Shown here: piece after piece, positions 18,243 through 27,365 of the stretch
Numbering within the stretch: the stretch's first letter is position 1
Layout: every line of letters begins with the position of its first letter
NCBI GenBank assembly: GCA_046349635.1
Contig: JAXMBX010000048.1
Coordinates: 1 to 39,281 of the forward strand
DNA: 39,281 bases
Direction: 5' to 3'
From: JAXMBX01 sp046349635
GTDB lineage: Bacteria > Planctomycetota > Planctomycetia > Planctomycetales > Planctomycetaceae
Program-made: the position numbers and the translations under genes
Notes under the pieces: generated by a model
What the model saw: the letters and a program-made list of their open reading frames with translations, nothing else
Databases searched by the model: none
Told to the model about the DNA's origin: nothing

Positions 18243-20183
18243 ATGGGTCAAGGAAGACAATCGGAAAGAAACCACTCGATGAAATATGACCGTCAGAAAG
18301 CGTATCGCCACGCTCGATTAGCTGCGCTGTGCATTGCGCACGTGACGCTCTTCACGCTGAGCTACTGGATCGGCTACCTGCTGCGGTTCGATTTCGCCGT
18401 GCCTGTGAAGGACGTGCGGCTGTTCTGGACGACGCTGCCTTTGATGATCGGGGTGAAGCTGACCGTTTTCTACCTGACGGGGAATTTCCACGGACGGGTG
18501 CGATACGTGACGTTTTACGACCTGATCGTGCTGCTGAAAGCGGCGGTGGTATCGCTGTTGCTGTTGACGGCAGTGGATGAGTATCTGCTGCGCCAGTACC
18601 AGATTCCGCGGTCGGTCCTGCTGATGGATTTCGTGATGACGATCATGTTCCTGGGGATGGCGTTGTCCTCGTGGCGATTTATCCAGGAATCCGTGTTGCC
18701 GGTCCTGACGTTGCGCAGAAACGGGAAAGCGACACGCGCGTTGATCGTGCAGACGGGAATGCAGGCGGAGCCGCTGGTGCGGCAGATCCTGGCGGATCCG
18801 AATGTCAACTATCGCATCGTGGGCTTTCTCGATCCGGAACCCGCGGAACTGGGGGGGCGGATCGGGGGGACACCTGTGCTGGGGCTTCCGGAGGAAGCGG
18901 TGCGGATTGCACGGGAACACTCCGTCGAAGAGATCCTGGTGATGGCGGGAAATCTTTCGGGCGTGCAGCTCCGCGCGTTAATGGAACAATGTCGACAGGC
19001 GAAAATCCAGATCCGGGTTCTGCCCAGCACGGACCATATGCTGTCGGGGGACCATCGCCTGATCGTGCGGGACGTGGATATCAACGACCTGCTGCGGCGG
19101 GATCCGGTCCAGCTCGATTCGACGGCGATCGGCACACTGATTGAAGACAAAGTGGTGATGGTGACCGGAGCAGGGGGGAGCATCGGCTCGGAAATCTGCC
19201 GTCAGGTTCTGAAGTTTCATCCTAAAACCATCGTCATGGTGGAGCGGATGGAGAACAACCTGTTCGTCATCGACCGGGAACTGGACGCGATTCGTGGGGA
19301 GGTTGAAATCCGTCCTTGTATCGCGGACATCACGGACAAGCGGCGGATGCGTCGGCTGTTCCGCGAGTATCAGCCTTCGGTGGTGTTTCACGCCGCCGCG
19401 CACAAGCACGTTCCGATGATGGAAATGAACTGCGGCGAGGCGATCAAGAACAACATCCTGGGGACCAAGCGAGTGGCGGACCTGGCGGATCAGTTCGGAG
19501 TGGAACGCTTCGTGTTGATCTCGACGGACAAGGCCGTGAACCCGACGAGCGTGATGGGAGTGAGCAAACACTTGGCGGAGCGATACGTGCATGCCAAGTC
19601 CCAAACGGCGGTCACCACGAAATTCGTGGTGGTGCGTTTCGGGAATGTGCTGGCGTCCGCGGGGAGCGTCGTTCCGATCTTCCAGGAGCAGATTCGCCGC
19701 GGCGGGCCGATTACGGTGACGCATCCGGAAATGCGACGGTTCTTCATGACGATTCCGGAAGCTTCCCAGCTTGTGATCCAGGCGGGTGCGATGGGGAAGG
19801 GTGGAGAAATCTTCGTGCTCGATATGGGTGAGCCGGTAAAGATCTCCGACCTGGCGGCGGACCTGATCCGCCTTTCCGGACTCTCGCCCGATGACATCGA
19901 GATTGTGTACAGCGGGACGCGCCCGGGAGAAAAACTGTACGAAGAGCTGTACTTCGACGAGGAGCAGACGTTGCCGACACCGCACAAGAAGTTGCGCGTG
20001 GCGTATCACCGTCCATTCACGCTGGAAGACGTGATGCAGTCGTTCAAGGAACTGTGGCGACTGCGGAATACGAGAGAAAGCCGCGTGAGGCGGAAGCTCA
20101 AGGAAATCGTCCCGGAATACCAGTTGAAGGAAGAAGCCCAGGTGGAGCAGCCTGCGTCCGTACCTCCGCAGACCGCGAGTTGA
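18243..20183 (+). CDS. Membrane nucleoside-diphosphate-sugar 4,6-dehydratase/epimerase (CapD/PglF/WbpM type)
   Basis: 646 residues from ATG 18243, chosen because AGGAG at 18233-18237 lies five bases upstream; an in-frame GTG at 18219 has no such site. The first ~130 residues hold four membrane spans, then a cytoplasmic Rossmann-like linker domain (ALIVQTGMQAEPLVRQIL), then the SDR catalytic domain starting VVMVTGAGGSIGSE (~304), the NAD(P)-binding loop. HAAAHKHVPMME, LISTDKAVNPTSVMG and SKHLAERY follow; the usual SDR Tyr is replaced by Met in VMGVSK, as in FlaA1/WbpM/PglF. It likely converts UDP-GlcNAc to a UDP-4-keto-6-deoxy sugar, the first step for 4-amino sugars such as bacillosamine. Aminotransferase and PglD-like genes for the next steps lie in the same cluster. 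Confidence 0.92.
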   Translation: MGQGRQSERNHSMKYDRQKAYRHARLAALCIAHVTLFTLSYWIGYLLRFDFAVPVKDVRLFWTTLPLMIGVKLTVFYLTGNFHGRVRYVTFYDLIVLLKAAVVSLLLLTAVDEYLLRQYQIPRSVLLMDFVMTIMFLGMALSSWRFIQESVLPVLTLRRNGKATRALIVQTGMQAEPLVRQILADPNVNYRIVGFLDPEPAELGGRIGGTPVLGLPEEAVRIAREHSVEEILVMAGNLSGVQLRALMEQCRQAKIQIRVLPSTDHMLSGDHRLIVRDVDINDLLRRDPVQLDSTAIGTLIEDKVVMVTGAGGSIGSEICRQVLKFHPKTIVMVERMENNLFVIDRELDAIRGEVEIRPCIADITDKRRMRRLFREYQPSVVFHAAAHKHVPMMEMNCGEAIKNNILGTKRVADLADQFGVERFVLISTDKAVNPTSVMGVSKHLAERYVHAKSQTAVTTKFVVVRFGNVLASAGSVVPIFQEQIRRGGPITVTHPEMRRFFMTIPEASQLVIQAGAMGKGGEIFVLDMGEPVKISDLAADLIRLSGLSPDDIEIVYSGTRPGEKLYEELYFDEEQTLPTPHKKLRVAYHRPFTLEDVMQSFKELWRLRNTRESRVRRKLKEIVPEYQLKEEAQVEQPASVPPQTAS

Positions 20184-20279
20184 GCCCCATCCAAGAACCA
20201 AACGAATTCAAAAAACCAAACGAACAAGCATCCCGATAGACCATTCGGTTGCCAAATTTCGCCTGAAAGGAATGTATTG

Positions 20280-21910
20280 ATGTCCACGTCCAAATCCGAT
20301 CCGATCCAGATGGTTCCACAAGTTGTCGTCGTCGGCAGCGGCTATTGGGGTCAGAATCTCGTGCGGAACTTTTACCAGTTGAATGCGCTCTGCTGGCGAT
20401 CTGCGACAGCAACGGAAGCGCGGTTGAAGGAACTGGGAGCGAAGTATCCGGAAGCGGCGCTGATCTCCGACTACCAGGAAGTGCTGATGACGAGAAGGTG
20501 CGTGCGGTGGTGATCGCGACGCCGGCGGAGACACATCATGGGCTGGTGAAGAAGGCGTTGCTGGCGGGGAAGGATGTGTACGTCGAGAAGCCTTTGTGCC
20601 TGGATGTTAACGAAGGTAAAGAGCTGGTTGAAATCGCGCGTAAGATGGACCGAGTGCTGATGGTCGGCCACCTGCTGTGGTATCACCCCGCGCTGCTCAA
20701 GCTGAAAGAGCTGGTCGAGAAGGGGGAACTGGGGCGGATTCAATACATCTACTCTCACCGCCTGAATCTGGGGAAGATTCGCCGCGAAGAGAACATTCTG
20801 TGGTCGTTCGCCCCGCACGATATTTCGGTCATCCTGGGGCTGCTCGGCGAGATGCCGGACTCGGTGCAGACGCAGGGCGGGAACTACCTGCACAGTCAGA
20901 TCGCAGACGTGACGATGAGCACGATGTCGTTCCCGAGCGGAGTGAAGGCGCACATCTTCGTGTCGTGGCTGCATCCGTTTAAAGAACAGAAGCTGGTGGT
21001 GGTCGGCGACAAGCAGATGGCGGTCTTCAATGACGTGGAGAAGACGGACAAGCTGGTGCTGTATCCGCACAGCATCGACTGGAAGAACAACCAGCCTATC
21101 GCGAACAAGGCGGACGGCCACGTGGTGGCTTACGATGCGACGGAACCGCTGAAGGCGGAATGCCTGCACTTCCTGGAATGCATCCAGACGCGGAGCAAGC
21201 CCCGGACGGACGGTAGCGAAGGGCTGCGGGTGCTGACGGTGCTGAACCAGTGCCAGGCGGCACTCGACCAGGTTCCTGCCACGGAAGAAAAAGCTCCAGT
21301 CGCGGCCCCGGCTGCCCCGGCGAAGTACAAGGCCCACGAGTCGGCGTTCATCGACGAAGGGGCGGAGATCGGCGAAGGGACCGCGATCTGGCACGTCTCG
21401 CACATCATGAAGAAGACGAAGATCGGCAAGAACTGCAAGATCGGCCAGAACGTGGTGATCGGCCCGAACGCGACGATCGGAAACGGGGTCAAGATCCAGA
21501 ACAACGTCTCCGTCTACGAAGGGGTGACGCTGGAAGACAACGTCTTCTGCGGCCCGTCGATGGTGTTCACGAACGTCTTCAACCCGCGGAGTGAAATCAG
21601 CCGGATGGATGAACTGGGTGTCCGACGCTGGTGAAGACCGGGGCGACGCTGGGGGCGAACTGCACGATCGTGCGGGACGACCGTCGGGAAGTATGCCCTG
21701 ATCGGCGCGGGTGCGGTCGTGACGAAAGACGTGCCGGACTATGCGTTGGTGATGGGGAACCCCGGGCGTGTGAAGGGATGGATGTGCGAATGCGGCGTGA
21801 AGCTGGAATTCAAGGATTCCAACGCCACGTGCAGCTGCGGAAAAACTTACGAAATTCAGAACCAAACGGTTCGTCGTCTTGAAAACGTTATTGCTGGAGA
21901 AACTCGTTAA
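20280..21910 (+). CDS. Fused Gfo/Idh/MocA dehydrogenase and hexapeptide acetyltransferase (WbpB-WbpD type), frameshifted
   Basis: ATG 20280 opens MSTSKSDPIQM, then VVVVGSGYWGQNLVRNF, the Rossmann NAD-binding loop. Three single-base shifts near 20391, 20424 and 20487 must be corrected to reach the long frame (VRAVVIATPAETHHGL, VYVEKPLCLD with the catalytic Lys, HLLWYHPALL, ENILWSFAPHDI). An Ala/Pro-rich linker (~residues 335-350) leads to a left-handed beta-helix: GAEIGEGTAIWHVSHIM, KIGKNCKIGQNVVIGPNA, KIQNNVSVYEGV. Two compensating shifts near 21620 and 21682 interrupt the end, then GKYALIGAGAVVTKDVPDYA and a four-cysteine tail (MCECGVKL, CSCGKTYE). WbpB oxidises C3 of UDP-GlcNAcA and WbpD acetylates the 3-amino product. 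The stop overlaps the next start (TAATG), placing the WbpE-like enzyme in the same unit. Confidence 0.83.
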
Positions 21911-23055
21911 TGGCTATTCCGATTCTTGATTTGAAGGCGCACCACGCTCCTTTGCGCGGCGAAATTCTGGCCGCGATTGAAAAAGTTTTTGACACGAACG
22001 CCTTCATTCTCGGTCCGCAGGTCCAGGAACTGGAAACGCAGATCGCGAAGTACTGCCAGAGCGCGCATGCGATCGGGGTTTCCTCGGGAACAGATGCGCT
22101 GCTGGTTGCGTTGATGGCGCTCGACGTGAAGGCGGGGGACGAGGTGATCACCACCCCGTACTCGTTCTTCGCGACGGCCGGTTGCATCACCCGCCTGGGA
22201 GCGGTGCCTGTGTTCGTGGACATCGATCCGGTGTCGTTCAACATCAACCCGGCGGGGATCGAAGCGAAGATCACTTCGAAGACGAAGGCGATCATTCCGG
22301 TCCACCTGTACGGCCAATGCGCGGACATGGACCCGATCATGGCGATTGCCGGGAAGCACAACCTGCCGGTGATCGAAGACGGGGCCCAGGCGATCGGCTC
22401 GGAATACAAGGACAAGCGTCGGGCGTGCAGCATCGGCACGATGGGCTGCCTGTCGTTCTTCCCGAGCAAGAACCTGGGCGCACTGGGTGACGGCGGGATG
22501 GTGACGACGAACGACGCGGCGCTCGCGGAGAAGTTGAAGATCCTGCGGGTCCACGGGAGCAAGCCCAAGTATTATCACAAGATGATCGGGGGGAACTTCC
22601 GTCTGGATTCGATGCAGGCCGCGGTGCTGAGCGTGAAGCTCAAGTATCTCGACCAGTGGACCGCGAAGCGGCAGAAGAACGCCCAGCGGTACGCGGAACT
22701 GTTCCAGAAGACGAACCTGGTTTCGGGCGGGAAGGTGAAGCTCCCCAAGCCGGTCTACCTGGAGTCCGGAGCTCCTCATTACCACATCTACAACCAGTTC
22801 GTGTTGCGGGTGCAGGATCGGGATGCGTTGCGGGAATTCCTGCAGAAGCAGAAGTCAATCGGGACGGAGATTTACTACCCCGTGCCGTTCCACACACAGG
22901 AGTGCTTCAGCTATCTGGGTTACAAGGCGGGTGATTTCCCCGAATCGGAGAAGGCGGCCAATGAGACGGTCGCGTTGCCGATCTATCCCGAACTGACCGA
23001 CGAGCAGTTGAACGAAGTGGTACAGGGTGTGGTCGCGTTCTACGCGCAGTCCTGA
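21910..23055 (+). CDS. DegT/DnrJ/EryC1/StrS aminotransferase, WbpE-like
   Basis: 381 residues, intact, starting on the A shared with the previous stop (TAATG at 21908-21912). It begins AIPILDLKAHHAPLRGEI, then SSGTDALLVALMAL (PLP phosphate cup), GDEVITTPYSFFATAG, PVFVDIDPVSFNI, PVIEDGAQAIGS (Asp that binds the pyridine N) and SFFPSKNLGALGDGG with the Schiff-base Lys. These are the fold type I sugar aminotransferase motifs. Next to a WbpB-WbpD fusion, the best guess is amination of UDP-3-keto-GlcNAcA to UDP-GlcNAc3NA with glutamate. The assignment to C3 rather than C4 sugars rests on context and on the overall likeness to WbpE. Confidence 0.92.
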   Translation: MAIPILDLKAHHAPLRGEILAAIEKVFDTNAFILGPQVQELETQIAKYCQSAHAIGVSSGTDALLVALMALDVKAGDEVITTPYSFFATAGCITRLGAVPVFVDIDPVSFNINPAGIEAKITSKTKAIIPVHLYGQCADMDPIMAIAGKHNLPVIEDGAQAIGSEYKDKRRACSIGTMGCLSFFPSKNLGALGDGGMVTTNDAALAEKLKILRVHGSKPKYYHKMIGGNFRLDSMQAAVLSVKLKYLDQWTAKRQKNAQRYAELFQKTNLVSGGKVKLPKPVYLESGAPHYHIYNQFVLRVQDRDALREFLQKQKSIGTEIYYPVPFHTQECFSYLGYKAGDFPESEKAANETVALPIYPELTDEQLNEVVQGVVAFYAQS

Positions 23056-23089
23056 CTTTGTTGGATTCTGAAGCCTTTGGTTCCCGGAT

Positions 23090-23119
23090 CGTCCGACCGC
23101 GTTCGAGCGCGGTGGGACG
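23090..23119 (+). other. Long GC-rich hairpin after the aminotransferase gene
   Basis: The left arm CGTCCGACCGCG (23090-23101) pairs with CGCGGTGGGACG (23108-23119) with one mismatch, around a TTCGAG loop. There is no T-run directly after it. It lies 35 bases beyond the stop at 23055 and just before a better terminator. Confidence 0.55.
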
Positions 23120-23149
23120 AATTCCAGGAATCCCGAGCTGATTTCCCCG

Positions 23150-23183
23150 GCGATCCGTCTCATCAAGAGCGGATCGCGTTTTT
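23150..23183 (+). terminator. Rho-independent terminator candidate
   Basis: GCGATCCG (23150-23157) pairs perfectly with CGGATCGC (23170-23177), with a 12-base loop, followed by G and five T (23179-23183). It would end, or partly end, the transcript from the Wzc-dehydratase-WbpB/D/E genes before the flippase gene. Confidence 0.65.
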
Positions 23184-23223
23184 GTGTCGCATCGACGTGG
23201 ACGATGTTTGCGGGTGACCGCCA

Positions 23224-23257
23224 GCTAAATCTCCCACTCCGCTAAATCTCCCACTCC
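23224..23257 (+). repeat. Perfect tandem duplication of a 17-mer
   Basis: GCTAAATCTCCCACTCC occurs twice with no gap (23224-23240 and 23241-23257), 51 bases before the flippase start. This could be a regulatory site pair or a slippage product. Confidence 0.85.
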
Positions 23258-23307
23258 AAAGAACAACAGATTCGCTTTCGTCCGATGCGAGTGAATGGTT
23301 AACCCTT

Positions 23308-24639
23308 GTGACTCAGATTTCTCCGGTCATTCGTCGTCTTCTGGCGCTGCGTCCGTCCACGTATCTGGCGAATGTGGCGTTGCTTGCGGGAAGCACGGCC
23401 ACAAGCCAATCGATCGGCTTTCTGGCCACGTTGATTCTCAGCCGCATCTACGCGCCTGACGAATTCGGTATTTTGACAGTGTTCACCTCTCTGTCAGGAC
23501 CGCTTATGCTCGTTGTCACCGGACAGTTCGATCAGGCGATTCCGCTCGCCAAGGATGACGAGAAGCGCGCGCGGCTGCTGGAGTTCACCCTCCTGCTGGT
23601 GATGACTTGCGCTTTCCTCGTCGGAATAATCGTCCTGACGTTTCCGAACTCGATCGCCAATGCGCTGGGGGTGCCGGTTCTTTCCAAGTACCTGTGGCTG
23701 CTTCCCTTCAGCCTGCTTGGAGCCGGTTTTTTCACCTCGTTGAGCATGTGGTCGCTCCAGAAAAAAGCATTCTCCGTTGTCGCGGCGAGCACATTGCAGC
23801 AGACCGTGGTGCGGGTCAGCGCTCAAGGATTGCTGGGTGGAGCGGGGCTCAAACCGGCGGGACTGATGCTGGGGGAGGTCCTGGGATCGTTTGGCGGTGT
23901 GGGAAGGCTGATGTGGAAGACGTGGTCGTCCGATCGGCATCTCTTCCAGACTTCGGCGAAGCGAAACTGGCTGGAGATCGCGGCGGAGTATCGTCGCTTT
24001 CCGCTGCTGGCAATGCCGTCCGCAGTCCTGAATATCATGGCCAACTCCGTTCCGCAGATCCTGTTGGCCTCAATGTTCGGAACGGCTGGGGCAGGCTTGT
24101 TTGGGATGTCGCAGCGGTTGACGGCCGTGCCCGTTTCGCTGATCGGCAATTCGCTGGGACAGGTCTTCTATGCCGATCTGGCTTCGCGGCGGCATGAGAT
24201 CGGGCATCATCGGAAGCGATTCCGGGAGATGTCGATGATCCTGGCGGGGATAGGAGTGGTGGGGGCGTTGTTGCTGCTGCTGGCTCCCTATTGGGCGGGG
24301 CCTTTATTGGGGCGTCGATGGTATGAAGCGGGAGCGGTGATCGCCGCGATGGCTCCGATGTTGCTCGGGAGAATCGTGGTGGCTCCGGTGGCGCGGACCT
24401 ATTTCGTATATGGAAAGCAACATGTCCTGCTGATGCTGGATCTGTTCCGGTTGCTGTTGATCGTGGTGATGTTTGGAGTGGCTTACTGGAATCAGTGGAG
24501 CTACACGACGGTCGTCTGGTCGTTTTCGCTCTGTATGTTTTTCGTCTACGCGATCCATTGGCTGGCCATTTCCCAGATCATGAGACTGGAGCAGGCTGAT
24601 ACCGCACCGCTCGCGAGCGGCGAGGCCTCCAAAAAGTGA
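23308..24639 (+). CDS. Wzx-like polysaccharide flippase (MOP superfamily)
   Basis: 443 residues, intact, GTG start with no strong ribosome-binding site. About 12 hydrophobic segments cover almost the whole protein (for example LANVALLAGSTATSQSIGF, LMLVVTGQFDQAIPLA, LPFSLLGAGFFTSLSMW). The N-terminal pattern with SRIYAPDEFGILTVFTSL is typical of polysaccharide biosynthesis proteins of the Wzx/RfbX type. It should move undecaprenyl-diphosphate-linked repeat units across the inner membrane. It is separated from the upstream genes by a terminator-like hairpin. Its stop overlaps the next GTG start (GTGA at 24636-24639), so translation is coupled downstream. Confidence 0.9.
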   Translation: MTQISPVIRRLLALRPSTYLANVALLAGSTATSQSIGFLATLILSRIYAPDEFGILTVFTSLSGPLMLVVTGQFDQAIPLAKDDEKRARLLEFTLLLVMTCAFLVGIIVLTFPNSIANALGVPVLSKYLWLLPFSLLGAGFFTSLSMWSLQKKAFSVVAASTLQQTVVRVSAQGLLGGAGLKPAGLMLGEVLGSFGGVGRLMWKTWSSDRHLFQTSAKRNWLEIAAEYRRFPLLAMPSAVLNIMANSVPQILLASMFGTAGAGLFGMSQRLTAVPVSLIGNSLGQVFYADLASRRHEIGHHRKRFREMSMILAGIGVVGALLLLLAPYWAGPLLGRRWYEAGAVIAAMAPMLLGRIVVAPVARTYFVYGKQHVLLMLDLFRLLLIVVMFGVAYWNQWSYTTVVWSFSLCMFFVYAIHWLAISQIMRLEQADTAPLASGEASKK

Positions 24640-25367
24640 GCACGAGCATGGATCAAACCCGGCGGGATGCAACGGCGTCACGGGAGCTTGGGAGCGGTTC
24701 CCAGGCTCACGGAGTCCCGCGTCGAAAGTCCCTGCGCGACAGACTCAAAGACGTGTTTGCAGCGTGTGTCGTTCCCGTGTTGCGTATTGCGTGCAGCCCC
24801 TTTTTCCATCCGAAATACCTGCGCGGAAAATATTTCGACAGATCGATTGTGGGATGGAAGTGGGTGTGGCGGTCCCTGTGGACGCAGAAACTGCTGGGAT
24901 ATAACCGGAACGTCCCGTGGCCGGTGAGTCCGTTTATCACCATCATCAATGCGACTAATCTGAAGTTTGACGTGGATGACATGAACAACTTCCAGATGTT
25001 CGGAAATTACTTCCAGAATTTCTCGGGAACGATTCATGTCGGGAAAGGATGCTGGATTGCGCGGAATGTGGGAATCATCACCGCGAATCACGACCCCGAA
25101 AATCCGGACCGGCATTTGCCGGGAGCAGACGTCGTTTTGGGAAAAGGATGCTGGATCGGAATGAACAGCGTTTTGCTGCCGGGGGTGCAATTAGGAGACC
25201 ACACTGTCGTGGGGGCGGGGTCCATCGTGACGAAAAGCTTTCCGGAAGGGCATTGCGTGATCGGGGGGAATCCAGCCAAGTTGATCCGGCGTATGAATTC
25301 CGAAGAGACTGCGGGGGATCGTACTGCCGCGGAAGATGCGACGGATGGGGACGTCAGCAGAAGTTGA
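24636..25367 (+). CDS. Left-handed beta-helix acyltransferase (hexapeptide family), first of two
   Basis: 243 residues from GTG 24636, which overlaps the flippase stop; ATG 24648 is an alternative. The N-terminal ~110 residues are basic and partly hydrophobic (VFAACVVPVLRIACSPFF), perhaps a membrane-contact segment. The hexapeptide-repeat coil follows: GTIHVGKGCWIARNVGIIT, VVLGKGCWIGMNSVLLPG and HTVVGAGSIVTKSF, ending VIGGNPAKLIRRM, the usual close of maltose/galactoside acetyltransferase-like proteins. The ANHD motif near residue 150 contains the candidate catalytic His. It probably acetylates a sugar of the exported glycan. Acceptor unknown. Confidence 0.88.
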   Translation: MSTSMDQTRRDATASRELGSGSQAHGVPRRKSLRDRLKDVFAACVVPVLRIACSPFFHPKYLRGKYFDRSIVGWKWVWRSLWTQKLLGYNRNVPWPVSPFITIINATNLKFDVDDMNNFQMFGNYFQNFSGTIHVGKGCWIARNVGIITANHDPENPDRHLPGADVVLGKGCWIGMNSVLLPGVQLGDHTVVGAGSIVTKSFPEGHCVIGGNPAKLIRRMNSEETAGDRTAAEDATDGDVSRS

Positions 25368-25413
25368 GGCCCTGAGAACGTGCCTTGGCTTCGAGAGCGA
25401 CGTGTGATTAACG

Positions 25414-26007
25414 ATGTTGGGACGACTTAAATCCAGATTTTTGAAATTGGCGGCCTGGCCGAAACAGCGACAGTTCCGGAAGCTGGCGGTGATGGGCCGG
25501 GATGTTGAGGTGGGCTTTACCGCCGGATGCCAGGCGCGGCGCGCCGGACAACAGATCACGATCGGGGATCATTGCTCGATCTGGGGAACGCTGATCTGCA
25601 ATGAGGGAGGGAATATTTCCATCGGATCGCACACGACGATCCGGTATCACACCATCGTGGGTTCCGCGGTCGATATTTCGATCGGGAACTACTGCATCAT
25701 TTCCAATCACGTTCATATTTATGACCACAACAGCCATCCGACGGATCCTGCGGACCGGATGCGGATGTTGGAAACAGGATTCTATGGGGATGCCTGGGAC
25801 TGGAAGCATTCTGCGAAAAAGCCGATCGTGATCGAGGACAATGTGTGGATCGGATTCGGAGCGGTCGTTTTGAAAGGTGTGCGGATCGGAGAGGGTTCGA
25901 TCGTGGCCGCGTGTGCGGTCGTGACTCGTGACATCCCCAGCTACAGCGTCGCCGCTGGAAATCCTGCGCGCGTCGTGAAAACTTTGAAACCCCAAGAGAC
26001 GTCGTGA
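25414..26007 (+). CDS. Left-handed beta-helix acyltransferase (hexapeptide family), second of two
   Basis: 197 residues, intact, beginning MLGRLKSRFLKLAAWPKQ. Repeats run through most of the protein: ITIGDHCSIWGTLICNEG, ISIGSHTTIRYHTIVG, ISIGNYCIISNHVHIYDHN (candidate catalytic His in YDHNSHP) and PIVIEDNVWIGFGAVVLKG, ending SVAAGNPARVVKTL. It is of the WcaF/maltose O-acetyltransferase type. It lies 46 bases after a paralogue of similar fold, so the glycan may carry two different acyl groups. The stop overlaps the next start as GTGA at 26004-26007. Confidence 0.9.
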   Translation: MLGRLKSRFLKLAAWPKQRQFRKLAVMGRDVEVGFTAGCQARRAGQQITIGDHCSIWGTLICNEGGNISIGSHTTIRYHTIVGSAVDISIGNYCIISNHVHIYDHNSHPTDPADRMRMLETGFYGDAWDWKHSAKKPIVIEDNVWIGFGAVVLKGVRIGEGSIVAACAVVTRDIPSYSVAAGNPARVVKTLKPQETS

Positions 26008-27365
26008 GACTGATATTTCTGCATGCCAGCCCGTTTCCCGCTTATACGGGGGGAATCGAGACATGGCTGTACCACGTGACGACGCACCTGAGCCCCAGGT
26101 TTCCGGACCTGGAGATCTGTTTTATTGTGCCGGATTCCGATCAGCCTCCGGGGTTCGATCTGACTCCCTTTTCCAACGTGCGCTTTGTCAAGCTGCGTCC
26201 GTGGTCCCTGCCGAATGCGGTGCGCTTCAACGGCATTCTAAGGCCAGTCGGAAAGTTGATGACGCTGTCACTGGCCGTGTTGAGATACCTGTGGTGGTCG
26301 TGGACCGGATACCGTGCATTGCGGCGGTGCTCGCCCAAGGACACGTTGTTCGTCCTGCATACGATTCCCGCCATGCTGCCGGTTGTCCTGGGGCGCTGTC
26401 TGGGAGTGCGGTTTGCGCGGGTTTTCTGCTCGGTGCGTGGGCGCGTGGGAGACGACCTTGAGCATTTCGGCTACCGCGGCTTGAGCCGGCTGTACCTCAT
26501 GCTGGAGCGGTTCTGCCTGAAGTTTGTCGACGTGATCCTGGCGAATGGCCCGGACACGTTGAACTACGTCCGGAATAAGCTGGGGCTTGACGGAGTTGTC
26601 CTGGCTAACGGCGTCGACGTCGAACGGTTCCGTCATCCGCAACTTTCGTTATCGAGCAACCCCGAGTGGCAACAGCTTTCTGACCTGAAACGACAGGGAG
26701 TCAAGTTGCTGGTCAACGTGGGAACCTTGCGTGACATCAAGGGCATTCCGGAGTTGATCAAGGCGGCGGCGGAACTGCGCAAGCTGACGGAAACTCCCTT
26801 TCGGCTGGTCCTGGTCGGAAAAGGTGACGCGAAACATTACCAACGGCAGGCGGATGCGCTGGGAGTTGGTGAATTTGTGATTTTCACAGGACATCAAAGC
26901 CAGGTGCCCGAATTTCTGGCACTGGGGGATGTTGTGCTGGGGGTGTCCGGGGGGGGAGGGTACGGTCATGCCCTTCTGGAAATGATGGTCGCGGGGCGCC
27001 CTGTCGTTGCCTGGGACAGCGAAATCTACGCGCAGCTCATCGAACATCAGAAATCGGGCTACCTGGTTAAAGCGGGAGACAGTGCGGCTTTGGCCGCCGG
27101 GATCCATGACGTTCTTTCTCACCCGGAACTTGCGGCCGCCATGGGGGCCGCTGCGGTTGAAGTGGGGGGAGAATTCGACTGGGAGAACATCATTCAGAAG
27201 TTTTCCGAGATCGTCCTGCAGTCACCTCAATCCCCGAAGGATGCGAAACTGACGGCCCCGGAATTCCGTAGCCCATTTGGTGCCGGGTCTTTACTGTATG
27301 TCAACATCGCCATCATCATTCGCGGTCAAGAGGCCAATACCACGGGCAGGCGTGCAGCCTCTTAG
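26004..27365 (+). CDS. Glycosyltransferase family 4
   Basis: 453 residues, GTG start overlapping the previous stop. The N-terminal GT-B domain has the glycine-rich acceptor loop YTGGIETWLYHV. The C-terminal domain has LLVNVGTLRDIKGIPELI, FRLVLVGKGDAKHY and VPEFLALGDVVLGVSGGGG then YGHALLEMMVAGRPVVA. In the EX7E motif the second Glu is present (ALLE), but the first position is Gly in a GGGG run, an unusual change for GT4. The last ~60 residues after the Pro/Gln-rich IVLQSPQSPKD look non-family, and the tail overlaps the next gene by 68 bases, so a frameshift near 27230 that lengthens the protein is possible. It likely adds a sugar to the lipid-linked repeat unit. Confidence 0.88.
   Translation: MRLIFLHASPFPAYTGGIETWLYHVTTHLSPRFPDLEICFIVPDSDQPPGFDLTPFSNVRFVKLRPWSLPNAVRFNGILRPVGKLMTLSLAVLRYLWWSWTGYRALRRCSPKDTLFVLHTIPAMLPVVLGRCLGVRFARVFCSVRGRVGDDLEHFGYRGLSRLYLMLERFCLKFVDVILANGPDTLNYVRNKLGLDGVVLANGVDVERFRHPQLSLSSNPEWQQLSDLKRQGVKLLVNVGTLRDIKGIPELIKAAAELRKLTETPFRLVLVGKGDAKHYQRQADALGVGEFVIFTGHQSQVPEFLALGDVVLGVSGGGGYGHALLEMMVAGRPVVAWDSEIYAQLIEHQKSGYLVKAGDSAALAAGIHDVLSHPELAAAMGAAAVEVGGEFDWENIIQKFSEIVLQSPQSPKDAKLTAPEFRSPFGAGSLLYVNIAIIIRGQEANTTGRRAAS

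Noticed and set aside
20471..21865. 464-residue minus-strand frame opposite the WbpB-WbpD gene
   Set aside because: Arg/His/Leu-rich antisense artefact; the sense strand shows catalytic motifs.
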